From the NCBI GenBank assembly GCA_033557465.1, contig CM066031.1, positions 1,673,074,800-1,673,138,799 on the forward strand: a stretch of 64,000 nucleotides of DNA. Reading direction: 5' to 3'. The DNA is from Ichthyophis bannanicus (Eukaryota > Chordata > Amphibia > Gymnophiona > Ichthyophiidae). The position numbers were made by a program, and so were the translations under genes. Shown in pieces: positions 52,842-63,205 of the stretch (position 1 is the stretch's first letter; each line of letters opens with the position of its first letter). The notes under the pieces were generated by a model. That model was given only the letters and a program-made list of their open reading frames with translations, was not told where the DNA came from and ran no database searches.

Positions 52842-54306
52842 GGGGCATATTCAACGGAAGCAGCCAGTGCTGTTAAAGCAGCTGGCCATCCTGTCTTTAA
52901 ATTATGCCCAGATATTCAATGCCAGGGCCATATCCAGCCACCGGCACTGAATATCCAGGTTGCCTGCTTAACCTTTTAGCTAACCAGTCAGCGGTGATAT
53001 TCAGCTGCTGGCTGGATAGCTAAACCAGTTAAAGTTAGGCCAGTCTTTTTTTCTGCCTAACTTTAACTGGTTTAAGTAAACTGGCCAACGGCAGAATATC
53101 GCTGCTGACCACTTAACTCTAGTGTATCTATTCACTACAAGAAATCAGAATTTTACTCCACTGCCTACCTTCAAACTTCACAATATAGACTTGCCTACCA
53201 AACATGAAGTAAGATATCTAGGTGTCATTATTGACAAAGCTCTCAATATGACATCTCAGATTAAATCTACTGCTAGAACAGTACTTTACAAATTAAAAAC
53301 CATTCAACATCTTAGACCAATTCTCGACCCCTATGATTTTTGAACAATAGTCCAGGCACTAGTAAATCCTCATCTGGATTTCTGCAATGGTATACTTCAA
53401 GGCATCCCAAAAAAGTCTATACACATACTCCAACTTGCACAAAATGTCGGTCAGGATAATCACCAAAGCTAGCCTAACTGAACATATTACACCTATCCTA
53501 TATGACCTCCACTGGCACCCAATAGCTTCCAGAATAAAGTATAAGCAATTAATCACTGTCTTCAAACTGTAGAATGATATCTCCCCCTCCTATCTATCCA
53601 CTCTAATACAATCTCAAACGGACATTAGGTACAGGAGGAAAAGCACACAAAACTTACTAAAACTACCATCCTCTATACGAAAAACTAAACAACTTACAAG
53701 CAATAGAGCTTTTAGATTTACAGCCCCACACTCTGGAATGCGATACCCGAACATCTCAGAGAAATCAAAGACCTCCTAACTTTCCACAAGGAATTAAATC
53801 ACTTTTATTCACGGAATACTTTAATACACCCTCCAACAACAACACTTCCAATTCGTCAGTATTCCTCTCTAACACCCAAATTCCTTAATTCTTCCTTTTT
53901 TCAAGATGTATCTTTGTAAATAGATAAGAGAACCAGCTATCACTATGCCTCTGCAACTCATGTTTACTGGTGTGTATATAGTTCGTGTTTCAACTAGATA
54001 CCTAGTTTCTATTATGTTATGTTATTATTAAGAATGTTCCATGTATCTTCAAGTTTTTGTTCCATGTAAACCGTCCCTGATCGCTGGAAGAGGTGGTATA
54101 AAAAAACCTGTTGAAATAAATAAATACATAAACAGTGTCGCCTCTGGAACGTCCTGAAGCTAGTTGGCTAGCTTTGGGGCATACACACCAGTTAGCAGAT
54201 GATATTCAGTGGCACTAAATGGTCTAGTGCCATGAATATCCCTCTGATGGTGCTTTAATTATTTAGCAGGTCTGCTAAATGATTAAATCCCTTTGGATAT
54301 GCCTCC
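52842..54306. mobile_element. MITE split by an L2 insertion
   Basis: The left end is GGGGCATATTCAACGG and the complement of the right end is GGAGGCATATCCAAAG. Both flanks (to about 53,105 and from about 54,135) carry matching motifs such as GATATTCAG and AGTGGCACTAAATGG, with several internal inverted repeats (ACTTTAACTGG and CCAGTTAAAGT). The central kilobase is an L2. Confidence 0.65.
53105..54135 (+). mobile_element. L2-type LINE inside the MITE
   Basis: The plus strand has a decayed C-terminal reverse transcriptase: YLGVIIDKALNM, PHLDFCNGILQGIP, EHITPILYDLHWHP, then SNRAFRFTAP in a different frame, with several stops. The 3' UTR ends in a hairpin (GTAAACCGTCCCTGATCGC) and a GAAATAAATAAATAC tail near 54,120. 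It is 5'-truncated. Confidence 0.85.
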
Positions 54307-54412
54307 CTGAATTTTTTGTACCCTCACAAAACCCCTAATTAGCTGTAAAATAAACACTTAAATCTACATTTATAAACTATGAATAATAGAAGCTCTAAGT
54401 ATATATGAAAGA

Positions 54413-55480
54413 ATTTTTTAAAATTTAATCTTTATTAACTTTGTTAAGATACATGGCTACTCCATTATGAACAAATTCATTAACTATACAATAGCATACT
54501 GGCCAAAATAGGGAGGAGTGGCCTAGTGGTTAGGACAAGGTACTTCAGGCCGGAGGGCCGGGGGGTTCAAGTCCCACCTGGGGACAGCAATCTCAGGCCG
54601 GAGGGACTGGGATTTCTAGTCCTATAGGTACTCCTTGTGGTCTTGGGCAAGCCACTTAACCCTCCATTGCCCATGTTCCCTGTAAGTATTAGCGTATGTG
54701 TGTCATATCCCCTCGTGTTAAACGTATCTCCCAATTGACCTCTTTGACCCGGTGAAAAGCGGGATATAAATACAGCTAAATAAATAAATAAATAGAAAAC
54801 GCGATATGCAGCAGCAATTCCCCCCTCCCCCATATGCATCAAAAGATGAAGCATGTTTGTATTACAATCCCTTCCCTGCATCACATGCTTATGAATCCCC
54901 ACCTAAACCTTGCGCAAAGCACAACCAAGACCAAATCTTCCCCCAAATCATCTCAAATACTTCCCCCTCCCTTTACGTAACAACTGTAGCTTATTCAACT
55001 GATCCATGTTATTTAAACACTCACAAAAGCCCCTAATAGTCAGTAGCTCTGGCTTCTTCCAATGAAGGGAAATTTCAGCCTGCCTGCCACAAAGCAATAT
55101 TTGAAAAATTCCCATTCCTTTTTTGTCATCTCTGCATATAACAATGCAACAAAACAACTTGGGATTCGTCTGCAAGTTGTACCTACTAATGCCTTCCATT
55201 ACCTTTATACAAACCTCCCAATATCTGCTCACTTCACCACAATCCCACCAAATATGTTTAAAGGTTCTAGGCCAGCCATTGTTATGCCTACATTCATCTC
55301 TCTTCCTCCCTGAAACATGTGGTATAATTTCACTAAGGTCAAGTGACACATATAAAGAAGCTTTAAGCTGTTTCAAGGCAATAGAAATCTGTTCCAAAAT
55401 ATGTAATGCCACTTTCCCTTATTGAATTGACAATCCAGATCCTTTTCCCACTCTATCACATGCCTCAACAATTCCATAGG
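54413..55480 (-). mobile_element. L1-like LINE 3' end, interrupted by a SINE
   Basis: The minus strand encodes an L1-group C-terminus at 54,948-55,412, with the Cys/His region ECRHNNGWPRTFKHIWWDCG. It then runs through a 3' UTR to AATAAAGATTAAATTTTAAA at about 54,413-54,440. The SINE S5 is inserted in the UTR. The 5' limit is approximate and I found no duplication. Confidence 0.7.
54511..54795 (+). mobile_element. tRNA-headed SINE (copy S5)
   Basis: The head is GGAGTGGCCTAGTGGTTAGG, with GGGGGTTCAAGTCCCACC and CTTGGGCAAGCCACTTAACC. The tail differs from S1: CCGGTGAAAAGCGGGATATA followed by AAATAAATAAAT. Confidence 0.85.
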
Positions 55481-56566
55481 TGCCTCTAAAACAGGGCTTG
55501 ACAAATCCTGAGTGTCAGGTTGCCATGGCACCTACAAATTGCTCTTTTGCCCCGGGATTCAAGGCCCTACAATTTTGGCCCCTGTGCTTCCTCATTCTAC
55601 CACGATTGGCTCTGTACAAGGAGTTTAAGCTGCATAGTGGATGAAGTTTCTGCTGAACTCTGTTTAAAGTCCCCAGTTGTCTTGATTAGATTGTAAGCTC
55701 TGAGCAAGGACTATCTCTTACATGTATATGTACAATACTATACATGTCTTGGAGCTTTATATAAATAATAAGTAGTAGCAGTAGGAACTGTGAAAGGGGG
55801 GGGGGAGGGTAGAGTCAGCTCCAGTAGGGTAGCAATACAGAGGAAAAGAGAGGTAACCCTGGTGACTGTCAATCAGAAGGTCAGCATTTGCCATTGAGCA
55901 GGTAGGAACGTCTACCAGCCTTGCAGATGCAATGTTGCAGTAGGGGTCAGTCTTTGCTTATTGGGAGGGGGGAAGTGGTGATGGTGGTGGTTTGGAACCT
56001 CTTCTGGCATTTGCAGAGAAAGTGCTGTAGTCTTGATCAGTCTTCACTAGTGGGAGTTAGGTGGGTAGGGCCAATGTTGCAGGGCAGATGAGTCTTCACC
56101 AGCAGGGGGATAAGAACCTCCACCAGCACTTCCAGATGCAGCACTGGCACTTTCCCAAGCTGACAGGAGTGGTTTAACAATATACACATGTGCACTGACA
56201 TGCACATGTGCACCCTGTCTGTGCAAACAGACAGATGGACAAAGTGCTTCTGTATAGAGTCTTGGACCACCTCAAAAGCTTATGTGTATTGCCATCTTTG
56301 GATAGTTATCTTGGCCCAATAAAAGGGATCATCACCTGCAAAAAAAAGTGTTCTCTATGAAGAAGCTTCACAAGAGGGAATAAACTGAAATTCTTGAATT
56401 GTTAGAATTTATATCACCTAACCTTATTGAAGGCTACAAATGTATTCACATATGTTGTTAGACTTTGTGGGATACTATATATTTGTGGGGAGTTATTTTA
56501 TAACAGTTTACCTATGTGTGAACCCAAGTAGGTATCTATTTCTATTCTATTTTATAAAGACACATA
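55481..56566. other. No gene; short SINE/LINE-type tail at 55,685-55,775
   Basis: GATTGTAAGCTCTGAGCAAG followed by a body and ATAATAAGTAGTAGCAGTAG resembles a LINE-derived SINE 3' end, but no head is seen. CAGGGCTTGACAAATCCTG at about 55,493 looks like a hAT end without a partner. The rest is unassigned. Confidence 0.4.
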
Positions 56567-56900
56567 GGGGGTCATTCTGTGTCACGAATAGTGGGGATGT
56601 ACATTCTGTTGGGACTTCCATCCCCGCTATTCATCCCCCTGCCGCCCCGGTGCAAATGCTCCCCGTATGTACAGCTGTGTTGTACAGGGAGCCATAGGCA
56701 AGGCGAGGGTGATGCATGGGTAGTGCACGACCCAGGATGTACAGGGCCGATTCAGAGGTCAGCTCTACGGCCGGAGTTGGCCGGGTAGATGGATGGTAGC
56801 AGATGGTGGAGACAGGCAGGTGAGGGGTGAAGGGGGTTCCCTGTAGCCCAACCTTGGCCATGGGAGGCCAGATTGGGGTTGGGCAGTGGGAAAAGGGAAT
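56567..56900 (+). repeat. Palindrome-rich interspersed repeat, copy 3
   Basis: It begins GGGGGTCATTCTGTGTCACG, matching the terminus of copy 2, then a diverged hairpin, then ATGTACAGGGCCGATTC and CCAACCTTGGCCATGGGAGG. The flank before it (TTTTATAAAGACACATAG) is the same sequence as the left flank of ERV1. Confidence 0.6.
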
Positions 56901-56996
56901 TTTGGGCTGGCTTTAAAATGAAAGCCTGGCTAGTTCAAATGACGTGTCAAATGAAATGTGCCAAATAAATACATCTTTACTGGTGTGGAAGGAATA

Positions 56997-58860
56997 TGTG
57001 TGGGCATATATGTGTATGAATGTATGGGGAATCAGACTGCAGTTTCAATATAGTGTTGAAGGAGTTAATGAACATAGCAGAGCTGATGCAGGAAGTAGCT
57101 GAGCCTGGGGCAAGCACAGGGGAGCTTACAGGAGATCAGGAGATAAGAAGCATGATCTAGCTAAATAAACAACACCCATACTAAACAAACTTTAAAGAAA
57201 ATGGCTTGTAAAATTACTTTTATATATGCAAAGATCTGCTAGGGGCTTTAGAGTGTGCTGTTTGAGTTGGAATAAAGTTAGTAATGAACTATTTCCAGAT
57301 GGAGCTGGGTGTAAGAATACTTTTAAAGCAAGGATAAAATCCTCATGCAGGACTTCAGTTACTGATTGGGAAGAAGACTTATGATGGGGTAAGGTATGCC
57401 AGAGTGTGTTTGTATGGAAAAGCTCAAAGAATCTAATTGATAGTAGAATTGTAAGAGAATTATCTACAGGAGCAGTGTGTAAAAAGCTTGCATGAAAGCT
57501 AAAGAGAAAATTTAAAGTTAAATATGGAAACCTTTTCCTTGGTGATAGGAATAAGACTGAAGAAGCTCTGTAACTCATTCAAGCAGCTTTAAATCCAAGA
57601 TTAATGAAGATTTGAAATTAATTATTTGAGAGTGAGAATTTGAAGTGATTTATTGGAGAGTGAGTTTAATTCTGAGCACTGTTTTGATTAAAAGTTCTAC
57701 AGTGTGTGACTTGCTTTCAATAGCACTGGAATCTTTCCAGCACTGAAGGAAAAGTAGGGCGGAAGGTATAAAACTCCTAGCGTAGTGAGAAGAAAAACTC
57801 TGAAAGTGAGCTGTTTTAAAACTGAGCACTGCTCACAGGAATTGTTTAATCCTGATACAGCTTAACTGTTTCAGTGAGGAAGAGAGTATATATTTGAAAA
57901 AGTGAAGGATTGAACGTGTGAAAGAAAAATACCATTGCCTTATTTAAAGAACTGAATTTATTGGCAATTAGTATAGTTTTCCTGAACTGATTGATAGTTG
58001 TAGAGGATTGACTCTGGCACATACCTAAAGAAAAAAATGATTTTTGCACAAAGAGTTCTGCGAGAGGAAAAGACAGGGAATTTAATTATCTTTTTTTTTG
58101 CCTCACAAGTAACAGAAATATAAAAAAGAAAAAAAAAGGATAGGAACACTTTCTAGTTACTGCACACACAGCTAGGGAGATAGTCTCTTTTTTTTAAAGA
58201 TAGTGAGTAGGTATCCTGACTACATTTGGACAACGCTGGAGCAGAGAGGATCCTAAGAAGCCCAACGTCAAGAAAGCAGCAAGACCTGGAAAGAATTTTT
58301 TGAGAAAGTGACTGACACACCACAGTGACTATTTTTTGGCAAAACACTAGTACAGTAGTAGTTGAATTTTTTTGAAGCAAATGTATCTTTATCTGAATGA
58401 TAATACTCATTCATCTGCAAAGTTACAGATAAGAGACAATGTTAGAACTGAACTTTACTTCTACTAAAGAGTAAAGAAATCTCAAGCTTTAAACTGCTTA
58501 ACTAATACTTGCCTATTTTTGAAAGAAACAATGTTGTTCTACTGTTGAATAGAAGCATTTAAGATTTGTTCACAGAAAATACTTGACAGCATTTATAAAG
58601 ATTGTTATTGTTTGTTTACACAATTTGAATTTGCACTATGTTTACAAATTAAAAGTAGAAAATTTTGCAAAAGTTAAACTTGTTCAAGTGACTCATTGTG
58701 GGAGAGTTCTCATCTCTTGTTAAGTCCTGATATGAAATTTGAGGTTCCTGAAACAATAAAGTGTGTTGTAGAAAAAATAAAACATATTTTCTCTGTAAGT
58801 TGGGAGTTTCCATTGGTGGCTTACCTGGCGTAACTCAGCCACCCATGACACTCGTAACAA
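56997..58860 (+). mobile_element. Possible long solo LTR
   Basis: The segment could run from TGTGTGGGCATATATG to CATGACACTCGTAACA (TGT to ACA). Near the right end are AATAAAGTG, AATAAAACA and a GGTGGCTTACCTGG stretch reminiscent of LTR 3' ends. I find no clear duplication and no internal viral region, and open frames inside lack domains. The right end is more convincing than the left. Confidence 0.35.
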
Positions 58861-58999
58861 ACATCAAGGTCAAGTAGGATAATGCCCCAGTTTACAGTTA
58901 TAGTGGTCTTGCCTGCCCCTATATAACCCCTGGGATCCTAGAGTATTAAATTTGTCTATATGTGAGTGTTTGTACAAGTCAACGGTTTTTACCACCAAT

Positions 59000-59172
59000 C
59001 TGCCTATAGAGAGCAGATGAAAAGAGCCCTATCGCTGGGATAAGCAGCATGGAATCTGTCTACTTTTGGGGATTCTTCCAGGCCCTTGTGACCTGGATTG
59101 GCCACTATTAGAAACATGATACTGGGCTTGATGGACCTTTGATCTGACACAGTGTGGAATATCTTATGTTCT

Positions 59173-59178
<6 letters not shown>
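59000..59178 (+). mobile_element. CR1 3' end (short copy)
   Basis: GGGATAAGCAGCATGGAATC, GTGACCTGGATTGGCCACTA, then CTTGATGGACC and ATCTTATGTTCTTAC, the CR1 terminal block also seen at 17,300-17,403. Strongly 5'-truncated. Confidence 0.85.

Positions 59179-59214
<36 letters not shown>
59176..59214. repeat. GA dinucleotide microsatellite
   Basis: About 19 GA units directly after the CR1 terminus. Confidence 0.95.
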
Positions 59215-59221
<7 letters not shown>

Positions 59222-59390
59222 CCCTAAATGGAATACAAGAAACCAAGAAGGAAAGCATATGAGAGAGGATCTCAGGCAGAGAGAGAGAATTTGTGAGGCC
59301 TTATTAAGATGGACAAGTTTCCCATACTCTGGGAACTACATTGCTCATCTCCTAACTAATTAACTGTGAACAGAGATCACAAACACAAAT

Positions 59391-59730
59391 GGAGTGGAGG
59401 AGTAGCCTAGTGGTTGGGGCAAGGTACTTCGGGCCAGAAGGTTGGGGGTTCAAATCCCACTAGAGGACAGCAACCTTGGGCCGGAAGGACTGGGGTTTCT
59501 AGTCCCACAGGTGCTCCTTGTGGTCTTGGGCAAGTCACTTAACCCTCCATAGCCCATGTTCCCTGTAAAATAGTTCTCTGTGTGCTGTGCTTTCCTGTCT
59601 AATCAATGTGTTTATACCTCAAAAATCTCCTGTCATGATTTGACAATTTCCAATCTGTAATCAAAAACCGCTGCTGATCACTGGAAGTAGTGGTATACAA
59701 ATGTATACTAAATAAATAAATAAATAAAAT
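59391..59730 (+). mobile_element. tRNA-headed SINE (copy S6) with L2-type tail
   Basis: The head and middle are as in S1/S4 (GGAGTAGCCTAGTGGTTGGG, GGGGGTTCAAATCCCAC). After TAAAATAGTTCTCTGTGTGC the 3' part is different: AAAACCGCTGCTGATCACTG, then GTGGTATACAAATG and AAATAAATAAAT, matching the L2 3' end at 1,404-1,480 (complement). Confidence 0.85.
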
Positions 59731-59916
59731 GCTGGATGCATATAGGATATGATGATACAAACTGTATACTCAGTATCATACCATTTGTCAGAAGGAAGTA
59801 CTGTTGTTTTTAACAATATTTATGTTGCATTTTGAAACAGTAAAGTTAGTCTTTTGAATCTCTGTGGGAAAAGTTGCATCTGAACCTTGAAGGGATATCC
59901 TTCCTCTTCCCCCCTT

Positions 59917-59937
59917 CCCCCCCCCCCCCCCCCCCCC
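59917..59937. repeat. 21-base C homopolymer
   Basis: A pure C run directly before SINE S7. Confidence 0.95.
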
Positions 59938-60174
59938 AGGAGCTGAGGAGTAGCCTAATGCTTAGAACACTGGCTTGGGCACCAAAAGACCAGAGTTTGA
60001 GTCCCACCAAACACTCCTTATGGCCTTGGGCAAGTCACATAATCCTGCATTGTCTCAGAAAAAAACAAGTTATCAATGTTTCTGTTTAATATACCTTATC
60101 AAGTTTAAGTTACGATGTAAACCGCTTTGACTGAAATGATAAAGTGTTATAATAAACCTGATAAATAAATAAAT
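59938..60174 (+). mobile_element. tRNA-headed SINE (copy S7), second subfamily
   Basis: The head is GAGGAGTAGCCTAATGCTTA as in S3, with GAGTTTGAGTCCCACC, CTTGGGCAAGTCACATAATC, and a tail GTAAACCGCTTTGACTG ending AAATAAATAAAT. Confidence 0.8.
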
Positions 60175-60689
60175 ACAAATACCTGCCTCTGCTGTATAAG
60201 AGAGTGTTCAAGCCAAGTAAAAGGAGAGGGAGAGAACCAGAAGAAGAACCCTATGGATTATGGACACCCCCAATACAAGGAACCCCTTACATGTGCATAA
60301 CCCTTGGGGTACTTTAATCAAAGCCCTTTTACTCAGGCCAGGATTAACCCTGGAGTTGGCTCTAGGCAAATAACAGCATTGGGTCTCTCATCATAATCTA
60401 AATGCATTTTAAAGCTCCCATAAATGGGGCCCTGTGTGGTTCTGACTGAAGAGGAGGAAGCAGCAAGTAAAAACTGCTATTCACCTTTTCCTCCTAGCTG
60501 ACTGAAGAACTAATGAAAGGGGCTCCAGACAGAAGGCAGCAGTAGCTCTGGTTGTCTCCCTCCCCTATCATCTTTCTGTCAGCATCTGACTTACCAGATC
60601 AAAAATTCACCTTGGGAGCCATTACATTAGCATATCTGAGAGCCCCTCTTAGACATTTTGGCCCCAAGCTTGTTCTTAGTTTGCCTTTG

Positions 60690-61060
60690 ATTGCCAAAGA
60701 CAGAGTGATGGGTGCAGCCCACCCTGGGTACCGGCCGGGAGGGGGTGCACTCCTGTTGGGCCCACACTTCAGAGGCAGTGTGGCAAACCTATCTTAAAGC
60801 TGGGTGGCTTGCCACACTACCTCCAATCCAGGCCCAGAAGCTCTTCTCTCCTGACTGAAACTCACGAATTGCGAGACTTTGGACCGGGAAAGAAGAGCAA
60901 CCAGGCTCAAATTGGAGGCAGTGCGGCAAGCCACCCATCTTTAAGGTACGTTTGCCATGCTTCTTCTGAAGAGTGGGATTGGCGGGGGGTGTGTTCACTG
61001 CACCCCAGTGCGGTGTGACGCTGGCCACAAGGGAAGGGAGCACCCTTCCTGAGTACAAAG
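60690..61060. mobile_element. Foldback MITE, second type
   Basis: Long inverted repeat. The inner arms TGGCAAACCTATCTTAAAGC and, as complement, TGGCAAACGTACCTTAAAGA continue through GGGTGGCTTGCC and CCTCCAAT on both sides around a short loop near 60,862-60,890. Outer arms (GGGGTGCACTCC and its diverged partner) extend the palindrome to about 370 bp. No coding content. Confidence 0.75.
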
Positions 61061-61484
61061 GGGGCTGGGAACGCTACTGTTTGACCTAATCCTTTCATGT
61101 GCTCAAAATGTTTAAAAAATGACCCCCAAAAGGATCATCGGTTATAGTACATGAGCTTTCAAGACCACACAAGCTATTTCTCCAGATGAGACTAGAGCAG
61201 AGAAGAAATTTTTGTCTCTAGAGAATATTGCACATTGGGAATTCCCACAACAGGGATCATTAGGAGAGGTACAGAGGAAACCAGATTAACACCAATTACA
61301 GACAATTAGCAAAATTTTAGTCATTAGGGCTGTTGGAATGCTTGGAAACCGGTAATGCCTCATCAAAAAGAAAAGAAGAAGATGTTAAAGATTCATAGTG
61401 AGTCATAAATTCAGTGTATTGATTCTGTCCTTCTATTTTTGAATTTACGATGTAAACAATTATGGCTACTCTATCAACAATTGC

Positions 61485-61576
61485 CTGACTGAAGACCGAA
61501 TACACTTTAGGACAACTATCCACAGGGCCGCCATGAGTCAGCATAGATTCAATGACACTTAACAACAACAAACAAT
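61485..61576 (+). mobile_element. RTE 3' end (third copy)
   Basis: TGACTGAAGACCGAATACAC then GGGCCGCCATGAGTCAGCAT and ACACTTAACAACAACAAACA, the diverged terminus of the BovB-like element. Only the last ~90 bp. Confidence 0.85.
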
Positions 61577-61659
61577 AATGGGGTAAATAATCAAAATTGT
61601 GCATGTTGATGCAAACTTCATAGGTACTTTTACTTGCAGGTTTTCAGCAGAAGAAATAC

Positions 61660-62690
61660 AAGGGTGGAGGGGGCATCCAGGGTGATGCTCTCCTGTTTTG
61701 TGACCTCTCTCCTCCATGGCAACAGGGAGGCTGCCAGACTGGAGGTGGGACTTCAGTACTATGTCCCTGTAGGTTTCATCTATATACCTCTCTGTCTTCC
61801 TTATGTCCTCTGTTATCCAAGCCTCCAGAGATTGGACTCATTCCCTGAAGCAAAGAGCTCTTTGCACCTAGTGCACACGTTAGACTTTTCACCACCTGGG
61901 AGAAAATCATACATGTGACACTCAATGCAAAAGACTGGAAAGCTCCCATCTCACTGCTGGACTCCTGTTTGCATCTTAGTTTTAAGGTTTTGTTTAGATA
62001 TTTAAGTTGTTTACCTACTTACGTTTGTTTGGGATACTTATGCTAAAACAGCTATAGTTAGTATGCTTAATGAACTTTGTTCACCTCAAGATTAATTAAT
62101 CTTAGGTCCTTAATTAATCTATTCCTGATGAGGATAACCAACCACACCTGAAAGTGAATATGGGCACCTCCTTCCCTTTAAAAGGTTTAAAAGCTTATAA
62201 AGCTAATATTATCCTTGGGGTGCGAGGGAAAGAAGACTTAATAAAGCTGGCTTGCTACACAATGCCCTGACCAGTGCTTCTAAGGTAAAATCTTACCAAT
62301 TTCCTGGTGATTCACACAGCCCTCAGGTTGATAGAGGGGGCCTTTCAAATTGCCCCTTTAATCTGTCACATGGCTTTAATATCTATTTAAGACAACTTTA
62401 CAGATCTTTTGATTCCTAACTGGAAGACTTCTTTGTATAGGTCACTAGAAACAAATTTAGGTATTTCTACTCAGAGACTATTTATTCTACTTGTATGCTA
62501 AGCTATACTCTGATTTGATTTAAATGAATAGCTCTCTGGTGGTACTAAGACCTGACTGACTCAGCAAAAACCACTGAATTCTAAAATACACAGATTTGTC
62601 AGGTTTAAACCAAAGAGTTTCCTTTTTCCCCAAAATTTAGAGTATATGCTAGAAGATAAATACAAGTGCAGATCTTTTTCCAGCTGTAGC
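61660..62690 (-). mobile_element. CR1 5' region fragment
   Basis: The segment is collinear with 33,480-34,918 of the large CR1: the ORF1 start region, then the 5' UTR (GACTTTGTTCACCTCAAG-like, CCTGATGAGGATAA, GGGAAAGAAGACTTA), without the L2 insertion. It lacks everything 3' of early ORF1, which is not what 5' truncation produces. It must have been cut by deletion or recombination. The ORF1 part is mutated. Confidence 0.8.
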
Positions 62691-62844
62691 AGCTAATTTT
62701 TTCTACCTGTTTTGGGCACTTTTAAATAGTGTATAGTACCATGGAAGGATGAACAGGAAAGTAATTTCCCAGATGAGCTAATGGTAACTACCAGAGTGCG
62801 AGTCAATAGACAAATGCAAAAAAACATCACTCTACCAATCTCCT

Positions 62845-63205
62845 GGCTAAGCATTTTGCTAAGTGTTTCCTCAGGGGATGCACAACATCTGTTCAAGTAA
62901 TCATGCCCATCTTCTCAAATGTGTCACATATCGGCGTCCTGCTGCTAACTCCAATATTCAATATTTTCAAATCCAAATGCAGCTTTCCTGTTCATCTTTT
63001 CATGGTACTGTATTTTAAAGTACCCAAAACAGGCAGGAAAAATTGCATTTGCATTGCAACTGCATTTGTATTTGAAAATATCGAATATTGGAGTTAGCAG
63101 TGGGATGATGATATATGATGCATTTGAAAAGATGGGCGTGATTACTTGAACAGATGTTGTGTATCCCCTGAGGAAGCATGTAGCAAAATGCTTAGCCAGC
63201 CCTAT
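62845..63205. repeat. Large foldback repeat
   Basis: The left arm (CTGGCTAAGCATTTTGCTAA to ATCCAAATGCAG, 62,845-62,985) pairs with the complement of 63,060-63,205. The shared core includes CAACATCTGTTCAAGTAATC and GCTAACTCCAATATTC. The loop contains a diverged copy of sequence found just left of the element (CCTGTTTTGGGCACTTT-like at 62,707). The CCTGAGGAAGC motif in each arm recalls Penelope-like termini. Confidence 0.75.
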
